Source of the DNA: Shinisaurus crocodilurus
Taxonomy: Eukaryota > Chordata > Lepidosauria > Squamata > Shinisauridae
Assembly: GCA_021292165.1 (NCBI GenBank)
Contig: CM037877.1
Coordinates: 110,940,789 to 111,004,788, forward strand
DNA: 64,000 nucleotides
Direction: 5' to 3'
Positions 25,101 to 39,000 of this stretch are shown here, piece by piece. Both the position numbers and the translations under genes were made by a program. Position 1 is the stretch's first letter. Each line of letters starts with the position of its first letter. The notes under the pieces are model-generated. The model made no database searches. It saw nothing but the letters and a program-made list of their open reading frames with translations, and was not told the DNA's origin.

Positions 25101-28100
25101 CAGAGTCCCCGACCAAGTTATCAGGAATGCGTCCCCGATCGACGCATTGTCGTGTCCCGCTCTGCTGCAGAAAATGGGACAGGCTGTATTGGCTGAAGTG
25201 GCGAATAGGTCCACTGTTGGGGTTCCCCACAGATGGAAAAGGGACTGTCGAATTTGAACGTCGAGTTGCCACTCGTGGGAGTCGAGTGACATCCTGCTGA
25301 GGGCGTCTGCCAGTGTATTGTCTTTCCCCGCAATATGGATGGCCCTCACCGATATATGACGAGGGATCATCCAGTCGAATATACGGAGGGTTAGGTTCGT
25401 TAACCGTAGCGAGCGGGTGCTGCCTTACTTGTTCAGGTAGGCCACAACCGTAGTATTGTCCGTGACTACTTGCAGATGTCTCGAAGCAAGTATAGGTTCG
25501 AGGGATTTCATCAAGTTCCATACTGCTTTGTGTTCTAGGACATTGATGTGACTCTGTCGATCTCGCGGGCCCCACTGGCCTTGTGCTGTATGATTCCCGC
25601 AGTGAGCTCCCCAGCCGAGGAGAGATGCATCCGTCGTGAGCGTTCACCCGGGCTTTCTGAACCGCGTCGAGAGAGTCGTCCGTTTTATCATTAAAGAGGC
25701 CGACTCCGTCGAAGGGCAGATTCTCGATTTTGGCCTTAGCTTCCGTGGTCAATGTAGAAGACCTTAGCCAGGCGTGACGGCGGAGAGCAACTGCACTCAC
25801 CAGGGATCTCCCATGACAGTCCCCTTGGTGTCTGGCAGTATGGATCTGTTGTCTGGAGGTGTTCGTTGCCTCGGCCTGGAAGACTCTGGCTAAGTCTCTC
25901 TTCTCGTCTGGAAGATAGTCAATCAGTCCTAGCATCTTCTCCCAAAGGAAGAGTTGGTACCTAGCCATCGTAGCTTAGTACCCCGCAACCTGGATCCCCA
26001 GGGCGCTCGAGGTGTAGACTCTTCGTTCGAAGTTGTCTAACCTTTTTCCTTCGGACGGAGTGGAATGCTGTTTCCCTGATCTCGATTGTGCTGATTCAAC
26101 TATCATCGAGTTCGGGGTGGGATGGGAGAAGAGAAACTTAGCTGTGTCTGGCCTAATCTTGTAAAGAGCGTCCAGGCGCTTTGCCGCAGGAGGAGCTGTG
26201 GATGGCGAGCTCCACGATCCCTGCACAGTCTCCAGCATCGTCGGGGTTATAGGGAGCAGCGTCGGGCCCGAAGATGATTTGGAAACCGCGTCAAAGAGAG
26301 GGTCTACTTGCTTCTTCTCCTCGACAGCCGTCTCCAGACCGAGGGCTTGAGCCATCCGAAGGACTTGGTCCTGGAAGGTGCCCATATCCTCAGAGGGGGA
26401 TACAGCGGCCTGAGTGGAGACGTTCTGGTCCGGGGATGTGGACGATGGGGACAGCGAGACGATCGAGTCTGAGTCCGTTATGGGAGACCCCGGGGTCGAC
26501 GACCTGCGGGAGCGGGATACGGTTGCCATCGAGACCGTAGTTAGCCGATCCTCTCTCTTGTCCACTTGTGAAGGGAGGGCTAGAGGGCAGATCGGCGGGG
26601 ATAATCTGGGGTCCGGACGCACCCCTTCTTGTCCCGGTGGAGAGCGTCTAGCATCCCTTCTCGGGGAGTGTCTCCTGGGTGGCGACCTCTCTCGGGAACG
26701 GTACACCCTGGTCTGGTATCTGTATTCAGACACAAGAGAGCGCCTCCGGCGATAGCTGTAACGAGACGCCCGGGAGTATCTCGAATCCCTTGAGTCCTGA
26801 GACCTCTCCCTGTATCGCTGGGGGTCTCGGGTTCTACGAGAATCGGATGATCTGGAGGATGCCCGGTCCCGGGTAATCAGCACCTCCTCGATCTCGAGTG
26901 AGCTAGATCGAGTCCGTGGAGTACGAGCCCGTATCTCACGAACCGGGGAGGCTAGAGTTGGAAGAGCAGTGGTCGTAGGTCTCGGTTCCGAGGCTAGAGT
27001 TGGAAGAGCAGTGGTCGTAGGTCTCGGTTCCGAAGGTGAATCCGGTATCTCACCTTCAGATACTGAGAGCCGGACAGCCTCCCTCGATCCCGAGGGGGCT
27101 TTTGGTGGAGAGCAAGGAGGAGGGTCCCTCGAGCCCGAGGGAACCCGTGCGGGAGGAGATTTCAGCCCAGCCGGGCGTTCAACGGTCACGACGTCCGTCG
27201 GATCCGGAGCCACTGTCTATCTCGATCCCGAGAGAGACGAAGCTAATTTTTTTGCTAATCTCCTCGCCTTATCTTTCCGCTCCTTGCTCTTCCTTTTTTC
27301 CTCCTTTTCTCTACGAGCCTTCTTAGCTTTGCTCTTCGATATCATCGCCGCCATGTAGGCCTCCTGAGCGTCCGCTGAGGAGACCGTGTGCGACGGTGGC
27401 GTACTAGGCCTAGCCGAAGGGATAGGCTTTTCCGCGGGCGGTTGTAGGGCCTTTTTATACAGAATGGCCGTCAATTTGTCCGCCCTGTGCTTCCTCGCTT
27501 GTTTCGTGAACGCTTGGCAATGATGGCAAGCGTCCACATTGTGGCCTTCGCCGAGGCAGGCGAGGCACAGCAAGTGTCCATCAGCCGGAGGAAGCTTCGT
27601 CCCGCACCTTACGCATTTGCGAAAGGGGGCTTTCGGAGCCATAATCGTAGCGGTGATCCTACGATGAACGGGGGGAAAAGTTGCAAAGATATCCTCAAAA
27701 AAGCAGTAAGCTATCTGAATTCCAAACTAGAATTCCAGAACCTCTCGAAAGAACAGCCACACGCGGTGGCGGTCGAAGAGGAACTGAGGGAGAGGGCGGG
27801 AACCCACGCAAGGGAGACGCAGGGGGGAGGGGTTCCCGCCCAAAATTTACCTCAGCTATAGAACCTTCCCGAAGTGGCCTCCGCGCACGCGCAGAGCCCA
27901 TATGTGTGATACACAGAGACCACGAAGAACAAATGCTATAAACAAGACATCTTTAAAACACACACACACACACACACACACAGAACCTAGAATTTTAAAA
28001 GAGGATGATTGCTGTCATTGTAAGCAGATGCCATGACAATTTCACAGTTTCCTGTATGGACCTGGAGTTTTTGATTAAGACTATATGCAAAAGCAATCAA

Positions 28101-31100
28101 AGTCGTTACGTGGGCGGCTGTCCAGATAATCTAACAATGATGCAGATTAACATAATGCAATCTATTTTATCCAAGTTCTTATTTACATCATAAATTATTA
28201 AATGGTAGACTTTGAATTCTGCAGTCAACAATGGTTGATTGTATAATGTATACACCCAAAAAAGATATCCACACTATTTCCAAGATTTAAAAGGGGCATT
28301 TTACTCTTCAGCACTTTTGGGTTTACATGGTGACTTTGCACGATGTACATACCAAACAGATGACCAACCCAATTTGCTCCAATATTACCAATCACCCTTT
28401 TAGGAGGAGAAGAGGCAGTCTTAACTGAATCCTCTCCCCTCTTCTTCCCCCAGCTAGGTAGATTGGATTGATGCTCTCAGAGCTGGATTGATGCTCTCAG
28501 AGCTCACAGTGCCAACCCTCTTTCTGCTGGTTGCAGTGGGAATTTCTATGCATATCCCATGATATGGGTATTATGGTAATCCTACCAGGTAAGCTGATGT
28601 GGCAGGACGAGGAGTTTTAGAAATATACAAAATACAGATATATGTTGCAGAACACAGAGATATGCTGCATGTAAAAGGATGAACCGTTGCATCAAATAAA
28701 TTATTAGCTGTCCAGAAGGCAGTCATTCTGGCACATGTGGATCTGCAGCTACACTGTGGTTGGCAACTGGTAGCCTGTGGGGTGATTCCAGCTGTATGCC
28801 ACCTGACTCCCCAGGTGCAAATCTGGTCCTTTGGATATCACTCATGGCAAGTTTGAGATGGAGACCTGATTGCATGATGTCTTTCCCTTGTCAGCAGCAT
28901 TCCTTTTGGGAAAGCCAGCTTGTACCAGGGGGTGGGGAAAAAAGCTTGGATCCTCACTAAAAATAGTTGAAACCAAGGAATCACTTTTCACTTTTACAAA
29001 GATAGTGAAATTTGACAGAAAATTTAATGTAGCTGGTATTAGAATAGCAGGCTTTAGAATATTTAGCATAGTTGCAAATAGGTTGCATGCATTTTTTTGT
29101 TTGTATTTCCACCTACATCTTCAGCCTTTGAGCCTTGCTCCTGTAAAGATTTCTGTAATTCTTCAACCTGGGACTGTACTTCAAGCAGTCTCTGATTTAC
29201 AAGCCTGGAGATAAGAAACAACATTTTACTTTTCGGTCTTATTTTTCTCCTAAAAGCTTATTTTTATGTATTTCATATTCTGCCAAGCTTATAAACACAG
29301 ATAATTCATTGTGCTCCTAAATTAGACAGCATTGATACAAGTGGCACAAAGTTGTATTTATTTATTTAAAATACTGATATCCTGCTTTTTCTTGTGCATT
29401 GCAAGGCAGCTAACAGAATAAAAAACATATATAGGGTCATTCCATGTAAAATCAACCAAAAAATTTGAAAAAATTACCTCACCATCTGCCATTTTTTTTA
29501 AAAAAAAAACTGGCATACTAGTTGACCAGCATGAGAAATGAACATACACCAAATTATAGGTCATTATACCTCACGGTTCAAAAGTACACGATTTTTTAGC
29601 ATTTGTGACTACACAAAAAGTATCATAACTTCCTTCGAAATTGACCTAGAAAGTGAATCATGGTGTCATATGAAAGCTCTCGAACTACCCTTTTATTTGA
29701 TATGTAACACGAAGCATGCACGTGAAAGAAAATATTTAAGGTCATAGTTTCTTTAATTTGACCTTGAATTCCAAAAAAAAACAAAGGGTGTTTTTTTTGC
29801 TGATTTTTTTCCTCAGATAACCCATATTTACCTTGGCAGGGCTTTTTTTCTGGTGGAACTCACCGGAACTGAGTTCCAGCACCTTTTCTTCTATTAATTG
29901 CATTACAATTTAATCGCCATCTACTCCTGAGGAAATGTAATCCAAGAGTTCCGGTACCTTTTTCTCCAGAAAAAAAGCACTGACCTTGAGTATATGTACC
30001 AATTTCCAGAACGGGGTTCCAAACAGTTCAGAAGATGTGAATGTTCTTATACATGCACAGTACCTCCCTCCAAAAACTCCACCCCCTTATACATACTAAC
30101 AACAGAACTTTTTGCAGGGAAATGAAACTGATGTAAGCTCACCCCCTCCCTTCAGGAGCTTCCTGGGCCTTCAGGCTGAAACCAAACCAGGCTTGGGTAG
30201 GCCTCAAACCTTCACAGAGATATATCTCTTTGGATGTCTACATTAAATCAAGCTTTATTCACAGATTCCGATAAGAAAGAAAAAGGCAGGCCTGAACCCG
30301 TGACAAGTGCCTGACCCCACTTCTGCTGCACTGTGTTCATGACTTTTCAAATTGTTGAACACAATGAGTGAGTCACTTTTTAGTCATTGGTGGTGCTGTA
30401 CTCCATTTCTTATCAAGAACCATTCTGGGAAAACCTGTAAAAGCATTATTTCACAGAGTATGGTTGACAAGATGCCATAGGACTTGTTAACAAAATGTTA
30501 ACAAGCAATATTTGAACGGCATAAAATCTGATCAGCATATATAAAAGTAAAATGGAAAATCTCATCTATGCACAATAATGGTTTTTCAAGCCTACGTCAA
30601 AGTAAATCAAAATAACTATGCTAGTAAGAGTCCCATTTTGAAACCGAGTACGTGTTTCCAGGGATGTTAAACATTATTTGAAACGAAAGGAGTTTTTTGT
30701 CATTAATCAAGGTCAAACTTCTGTATATTTATTTTAAAAACTAAAATGAACATGTTTTCCCCAAGCATACTGGTGAGTACCTTTTAAAGTACATATTTTA
30801 AACCTCATTCTTCTGAAAACAATAGGCCCTGTAACTTATTTTTTAATAAGCAGAACACAGCATTCAAACTCAGTTGAAGTTGCATCTCTCCAGAATCCCA
30901 CTGATTCAGACTGCAAAAGATTTGACTCCTAGTTAACCCTCTGTAGATCTACACTGCAATGCAGTGGAGTGCACATTCAAGAGACATGCCTTTGAACAAT
31001 CTGGGATAAAGCTTATGGTTAAAAGATTATCTGGAGTCCCAGATTAAGAGCACAACTTCAGCAGAAAGGGTGTGGTATTTCAGTGAATGGAGACAACAGG

Positions 31101-33034
31101 TTGATTGAGTAGATTTAGGAGGTACTATAAAAGGTACCCAAAGTACTATATTTAGAAGGGACACAGTCCTTTCCTACCTGTTTTCTGTCTCCAGTTCATT
31201 CTTTCTAAGATTGGCATCATCCAAGAGGCTCTGCAACAAGGCAATCTTTTCATTATCAGACCCTTCTTGATTAAGCTTTAGCATCTTGTTTTCATGTTGA
31301 AGACGAATGAGTTTTTCCCTTGAGAAATAAGATGAAAGCCATTAGAAAATATCAATCATGGGTCTCATGGGGGAACAGATCAATACTATCACCAACAAAA
31401 ATATGAATAGTGTTATAACCCTCATACACCATTTGTTTTGATGGTATCTATCTGCTATTGGGAACCAATGGACCCCTATAAAGTCCAGGATGAACATAAA
31501 AATGATTGGATTTCAAATGGACTCCAGTTTAACAAAAAATACATGTTATTGGCATCACATTCCAAAAACGTAGTCTAACACAAAAAGTACTATGATACAT
31601 TGGACCCCATAAAGTTTAAAAAAAGAAAAGTTAACACCAATTAGGCAATCCTCATTGGGCTATCAGGAAACCCTGGAGAAGTAATCAGAAGAGAAAGCAA
31701 AATAGAAATCCTCAAATGCTTAATACTAGGCTCATAGTGATGGGTGAATTTACTCCAAGTGAATTCATTATTTACTCGAAATTACTCTGAGTTCAGATGA
31801 GAATTCTCCATTCATATGAGATCTTGTTCAGTTTGGAATCGCTTGGGGCGGCATGATGTCGTGCTTGTGGCTTATGCTGGCTCAGCTTGTCTGAGCGTGG
31901 AAAGCTAAGCAGGGTCAGGCCTGGTTATTACTTGGATGGGAGACCCCTCCTCTAGTTTCCTGCATTGAGCAGGGGGTTGGACTTGATAGTCCTGTAGGCT
32001 CCTTCCAACTCTATGATCTATGAAATCTATGAAATCACATTATGTGCCCCTTCCTGATTGGTTGTTTTCTCATGGCCTTCCTGTGTGATATCATGTGATG
32101 TTTACTCGCCTATTGCCAGCATACAGAGGAAAAAAGATGGACCTACAGAGTCCTCCTGCTCCTCACAAAGCCACAGCTACAGCAGCGATGAAGCAGTGGT
32201 GGATGCACCGAATCATTCAAGGGTTAGACCAACTCAATGCATACACAGAAATTGTGTTGTTTAAATGCAGGCTGTGCATGCTCCAAAACTTGCAATCAAT
32301 TCCAAACGAAATAGTGAATTCGTAATACATTGATCCAGGCCCGCTTCAAAAGTGAGTATTATGAATGGACGAGTTTCAACCAACAAGTTGTCTAATTATG
32401 AAATTCAGCAGCATCAGTTTAAATAATAGGAAGGGGTCTAATATATCCCAATAGCCTAATAGGGGTTTTCTCCCCAAAAGAACATTATAAATAAGAAATC
32501 AGCATTGCAAGTTTGCACTATGATGTTAGCTCCTGTGTCAAAATAAAGCAAACTTGGGAGGAAAATAAAAAAGGAAATGTTTAGTCCTGGGGTCCAATGG
32601 TAGTGCTTTGTAATGGGTTGGGGTTTTTTGGTACACACAGGAATGTACAGGGGGGGAAATTACAGGCAGAAATTTAGAGTACTCTTGAAGTGGTGTAATA
32701 CCAGAAATATATCATACAAGCAAAATGCTAAGTTACATTCCGTGCTCTAGTTTAAGAAGTTGTTGGGAATAGAATGGACTCCAATTAACTTAGGTATTTT
32801 CTGGCTTCAGTTTCCCATTCATTTTAATAAGGGTAAATTAGATCCCCAATAGCATAGTAAGCTGAAAGTATTATTTTTTAAAGTGAAGTGGGGCTGTGGG
32901 GAGTACTTGGGAGTATGAAGTGGTTCAGGTAAAAAAAAAATTACAAATATTTCAAACAGTTGCTGGGGTCCACAGGAATCCCTGAGTTTAGGCAGTTAAA
33001 TAACTTCCCCAAAATTTAGAAGCAAAAGAACACG

Positions 33035-33066
<32 letters not shown>

Positions 33067-36000
33067 AAGACTAAGGGGTTAATCCTATTATGAAAATCAT
33101 AAGCCTCTGAACTTACCAGAAAGTAAGAGACTTAAGTAAGAGACTTAAGAGCATCCTAATGCAGGGCGGGAGGAGCGATGGAGGTGATCTTCATCTCCCC
33201 GTCCTCCCACCCTTCATTTTTGCTAGACGGGCTTTTTTCCCCATCTAGTGGCAGCGTTTCGGGGGGGGGAGGCTGGGGAGGCCTCAGGATAGCTCATATC
33301 ATGGCCTTTCCAGTCTCCTTTCCTCCCCATCCACCAAAACGCCCTCTTTTCCCCGACCTCAGAGGGCGACCGGCGCAGTTCTTTCCATGCCAGCTGTGTG
33401 TGTGTGTGTGGGGGGGAGAGACAGAGCTACAATTCCCTCTTCCGAGGTTGGAGCACTGTCTCCGACCTCGGATGTTGGAATCCAAAGTATCCTATGTCCC
33501 CTCAGACACTGTCTAGGAGCCTGGATAGGATTGCTCCCTCCCAAGATGAGTGACTAGGTGAGACTGATAACAACTGCTAACCTTATTAATGAAACATTAC
33601 TGAAATATAAGGCTAAATACATACCCATATAAAGAGGATCATATGTTTAGACTTACTTGATTTCAGGGGTAATAATTTCTGCTGCTAAACTGTCAGAAGA
33701 TTCCTGACCACCCAGGGGCAACAATCCTGTTTTGGGGAATGAGGGAGAAAATGTTAAGACAGTGTAGGGCTGTTACTCAGGGCATGACTGAACTAAAGTT
33801 AAGCACTTTAAAATCCTTCTGATTTCAGTGCTGGAAATTGAAAGAACATGCCCTCCTACTCAAATCAATGCTACTTAGAAATGCTTATGTTTGGCTAGAG
33901 CATGCCATTATTGTTTGGAAAGAGCAAGAAATATTGAATAAAAAGATAACAAAAATTATCCTCTCAGTATGAAATATCCCTGAATAAATAACGTATATGA
34001 AATAATCCAAGCCTTTGCAGAATTTTGCTCCTCAATTCTAGAGAGCCCTGCTGTAGAGCTACTGCCGCTCAGTTAATGCAGTTAATACTGAGCAAGACAG
34101 GCCGGTGGTCTGACTTGGTAGCAGACAGCTTCCTACGTTCCTAAGGATGTGTAACCAAACTTGCTCATTCTCACCCCACCTCTTCAAAATTGTGATTTAG
34201 ATTGTAAACTCCGCTGAGAGGAGGGAGATGAGAGGGAGCGCAGGGCTATTCCACCAGCCATGCTTAAAGGCTTCCCTTATGACGGCTTCTCCTCCCTCAA
34301 TTGCCACCACCACCAGCCATTCCAGCAGGCTGTGCAGAGGAAGAAGAGAGGGAGCGCAGGGCCATTCCACCAGCCCTGCCAGGAGTATTAATTAATATTC
34401 CCCCTTCTGCCCTCCCCATTCCTTTTTCCTTGTGTGTCGTGTCTTTTTAGATTGTAAGCCTGCGGGCAGGGACTGTCTTGTTAATTGCTGTAAACCGCCC
34501 AGAGAGCTTCGGCTATTGGGTGGCATAAAAATGAAATAAATAAATAAATAAATCTAGTGTTAATAAACCTTTCGTGTGGCACAGTACTTCCCAATATCCA
34601 GGCATCCAGCAGTCATAATATTCACCTACAAGGCTCCCATAACCCACTGGTGGAAGTTAACTCACCATTTAGGAATTCTCTAATAAAATTACATGCTAGT
34701 TATTGTATGTATAAGAAACTGGGTGAATGTAGACATTTACCAGTAATTCTTAAGCTATTAGAAGAGCAGAGGAAAGCTTCAGAAAACATCTGAAGCTGAA
34801 CTGAGTGCCCATGTTAAGTGACCAAAATTCCTCCCCATTTACCACGGCCCTGCAGTAAACACTGCAAACAAGCCTCGTTGACTTATACATTTTGACCTCC
34901 ACCAGTATATGAGGAAACAGCAAATACATACAGTAAATAAATGCCTAGAACAGAACAGAAATGAACTACTTCTGACACATTTCTGCATATATATTACAAC
35001 TTCTCTAATGTCATTGTGAATATACTTGTCACACATTGATCCATGTTACCAGCTTGTCATAATACAGTATAAAGCTGACTGGTTGCCAACATAACCTTAA
35101 TTCCAACATAATCTACAACTGAATTTAGGTGAATAAAAACCAGCTACTTGATAAGAATCATGAATTAAGGAATTTTGATTTGAAATCACTGTGTCTGCAC
35201 AGACTGTTGCAACGCTGCTCTAGGTGAATAGATGTTATACGTGTTATGACCTATAGATCAAAAGGTGGTTCTTACACATTTTATGATTCCTGAAGCAAAT
35301 CACCATGTAACTAAAACAACAACAATTATGTGATTTTTGTGATATCATGGGATATTTAAGCCTCTAAGGAATGGCTGATCTTTCATTCATCCTTCTATTC
35401 CCTTGGATGAAATCCTCTGAATAAACCAACCCAGTTTATTGGTAACATCTGAAGTCTGCATGTTTGTTCTTCCATAGGGAATCCAGTCCCACACCCTTGG
35501 ACCATAAGCAAATGAGCCTTTTTTGGCAATACTAATTTACTCCAACTAATATGAGCCAAAACATGCAGGGGGCAATACAACTAGAATTACAGCACAAGAG
35601 ACAACAAGGAACAGACATTGGTCTGGAGCAGAGTAAAATATGCTCCTGGGTACTTGTACCAGCCAATTTCTTGAAATACCAGAACCTGTTTTTCACATAC
35701 CACACTTCGGAGTCTTTCTTAAGGAAAAATCCCATCATCTCCATTCAGTTTCTTTACCTGAAGTAGTAAGCTGCCCCTCTTGTGCTTGTACACATCGAAT
35801 CTCTTCAATGGTTTCTTTTAGGGAATCTCTCTCTGTCCTTAACCGCTACATAAAGGGAAAATACAAATATTTGACTTAAATCCACAAGTCAATTTGTGAT
35901 GCATGAAGTCATGCTGCCACTTGAACTGCTTATTGTGCAGTAGGTATATCAAAGACAGCTACTCCACAGGCTTCTAGAACCTCAAACCAATTGGCATCAT

Positions 36001-39000
36001 GCATGGCTTTGAATAGTAGAGGGCAAATGCCAGTGCAAACCATCATACAGTTTCTTCTACTAACTGGAGAATTGTATTAGCAATTCCAGAAAGACAGAGA
36101 AAAGAAAACAGGCAATGTGATGCCTTAAAAAAAAAAGCTACTTTTGTGGGCAAGTGTAGCATCAGCTGCAATGCTTTGAAGTAGTAAGACATTAACAAGG
36201 TATTAGTCCTAGACCAATGCCTGGGTGACTGGCAGTTTAGAGCTTGGCACACCTATGTAATAATGTAACACATATAAAAAATATTAAGTCTTCCTCCCAC
36301 CAGATGCACTGACATTTGGGGGGAAAGTAATTGAATGTTTTAAAGCACACTGTTCATTAGCCCATAATTTCTATCCTAATCCTGTTTTACACTGGTTGGA
36401 GTCTAAACACTGAACTTCATCTTGTGCTGCTGTGGGGCTACGATCAAAAACAGCAGAACCTTGTTGGGTTTCCCTCCATAATCACTTCTTTAATTTATCT
36501 TAGAGCAGATATAACCAGGGCTTTTGCACCATTTGAGAAAATAATTGATTCTGAGATTCAAAAGGGTTATTATCCTGTTGGATTTAGGGTATAGCAGAAA
36601 AAATGCAGTAACACAGAACTGGGAAAGAGTTAGTATTACTGTTTTGGAAACACAGTGGAATCCAGATTTAGGTACGCACACAACTATGCTGGTAGAAGCA
36701 GACTTCCTTGCCCTCTCGCCCCTCCAGCCCCCTGAAAATGCTACACATATAAGCATTGTAGGGGCTTCTGAACAGGGTAAGCTGTGGTCAATGGAGGGGG
36801 GGATCCTCCAAAATCAGGCAGAAGCACTGTGAGCAGAGGATTAAAAACAAGGACTTTGCCTTGGTACTAAGTGTACATAATGTACACAATAATAATTAAA
36901 CTTCTTTTTAAAAATGCTATATCCTAACATCATTATGATGTGTATTTCCTGGCCTCCTGTCAACCTATGAAGTGGAGCAAGGCAGCAGAATGTATATCAT
37001 AAGTATAAAAACAAGACATTAGTGAGCGGGGAGGAAGACTTAACAAGGGGCTGCCATTTTCAGCCACGAGCCAGTGTTCTATAATGTTCTTCTTGTCCCT
37101 AATAACTGTTGGGTTTTGCATAGGCAGAACGAGATTACCACCTGACATCGGGATTATCACCTGACCTGGTGGGTGTTACTTGAGTTCAAGTATACAAGGC
37201 CTTTGGTCAGGAGACATAGTCTCAAGGTGACATGACTCAGCAGCCTTGAACAGTTTTAGCAGATCAACATGTTGATGAATGGGTTATACACTGGGGTGAG
37301 TAATATCCTATTTATAGGTGCAGGGTCTGCGGTATATAAGCTGGCACACTTGCTGATAGCTTCTTTCCGTCATTCCTCTTCATCTCTCTCTGCTGCTTGT
37401 TCGTCTCAGCACGACATGTGTATTGTCTTGGACTTCACTTCATCTAGCCTTACCACTGGGGTATAGGATTTGAGTCTGCAAAGATGTAGTGAGTAGGAGA
37501 TGCATTGATTGCCTTAATCCCATGTAATTGGGTCTTACAAATAAACTCTTTAATCTTTATTAACTGCTGTTATCTCCTCCTTCCGCCTGCGTGACTGGGA
37601 CTGAGGGTCATTGGCTAGGGGAGCTTTTGAACCCGGGTCAGTCCAACTCTCACATCGGTTATGGGCCCAGAGATAAGGATCTGATGGTTATCTCAGATGG
37701 GTAGATAAGCCCAGAGACGCAGTTCGGAGAAATTCAGCAGTTATAGGGTTAAAGGAATTTGTTTACTATTTGTAAGAACGGTTTGTAAACAAACCGGAGA
37801 AGGCAATGCAGTGTTGCTAAAGCTGGGAGCTGATAACAGCGGCTTGGAATGCAGCATAACTGAAGAATGCAGGAAACAGAGAGACGGAGGATTTTTCGTT
37901 TTGAAAGCAGCTGAAGCGGAGGTGCCAGGCTTGGCAAAATCCGAGGTTCGGGCAGCTACTAGGCTGAAAAGTGAACAATGCTGGACACAAGGATTTCGTT
38001 TTCCACAGCTTGCTGGAGTGATTGTTAAGGAGCTGTATCGGGCAAAGAAATAATCTTCAGGAGGCTCTGTGTGTCAACTCATTTGAGTCAAGGCTACAGG
38101 CAGGAGGATCATATTTCTTTTACAGTTTTCTTCACACAGCAGCGGATCAGCTATCTTTTGCATTGTATCAACAAGTGGCTTGGATTACAAATGCGTGGAT
38201 TACGTCTGACGTGGGCAAAGCGTCTGGAGCGTCATCTCGAAGCAAAGGTCACGTGTGACAAACGTATCTCGGGAAACTTGATACTACAGCGGAGGCTGTA
38301 TCAAACCAGCGGAGGCGTGGTTTTGAAACAACAGAGAAAAACAGCGCGTCAGTTTTGAACAGAGAAAGCTGTGCTTAAAATGTGAAGCTGTTCTTCATTT
38401 TCTTCATGTGGGATCACAGAAGAAGGAGCTTGAAATCAGCAGGGGTGCTGCTGATGGGAAAAACCTTTATGTTTTAACCCAGGACATAACAAAATGCACA
38501 TTATTTTGTTGTGAGCAGAAGCAGTGGATTGTTTAAACGAAGCTTTCTGTGTTGGACATGAATAAACAGAAGGAGGACTATGCAAATGGTCAGGAGTTTA
38601 ACAGTCATGTTTTTGAAACTGTATTTCTTGAAAGGTTGGATAACTTGGATTCAAGAAAGTGTAATATATGCTCTGGAAATGTACTGAATGTATATATGAC
38701 TTGAGTATATTGTGGATTTTTCTGTAGCAAAATGTAAAATACTGAATAATTAGGTATGTTTATATGGCAAAGCTAAGAGATGGATTATTTCTTTTATACT
38801 GTAATGGTGTAATAAAGAAATGGAGAGTTGTACTGATGCAACTAAAAAAGGTTAAATGCTTATATGTATGACATGTACATGCATGCATATCACATGAATG
38901 TTTGATCATTTAGATTCACAGGCTTGTGAAAGAAAATGCAAACTTTGGTGGGGAAAGCATTGGGAAATTGTAATTTTCACATGAAAGGTAATTTTGTGCA

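Larger units (their letters stand above)
23327..27930 (-). mobile_element. DIRS-like tyrosine-recombinase retrotransposon, copy A (internally deleted)
   Basis: About 4.6 kb, read on the minus strand: outer terminal repeat, gag-like ORF1, a remnant of RNase H and methyltransferase-like regions, tyrosine recombinase, internal complementary region, then the other terminal repeat. The two ends are inverted repeats, and no LTR or integrase is present, which fits DIRS rather than Gypsy. Compared with copy B it lacks about 1.35 kb (copy B 58408-59760; junction here near 25643), removing the end of ORF1 and the RT core. Confidence 0.9.
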
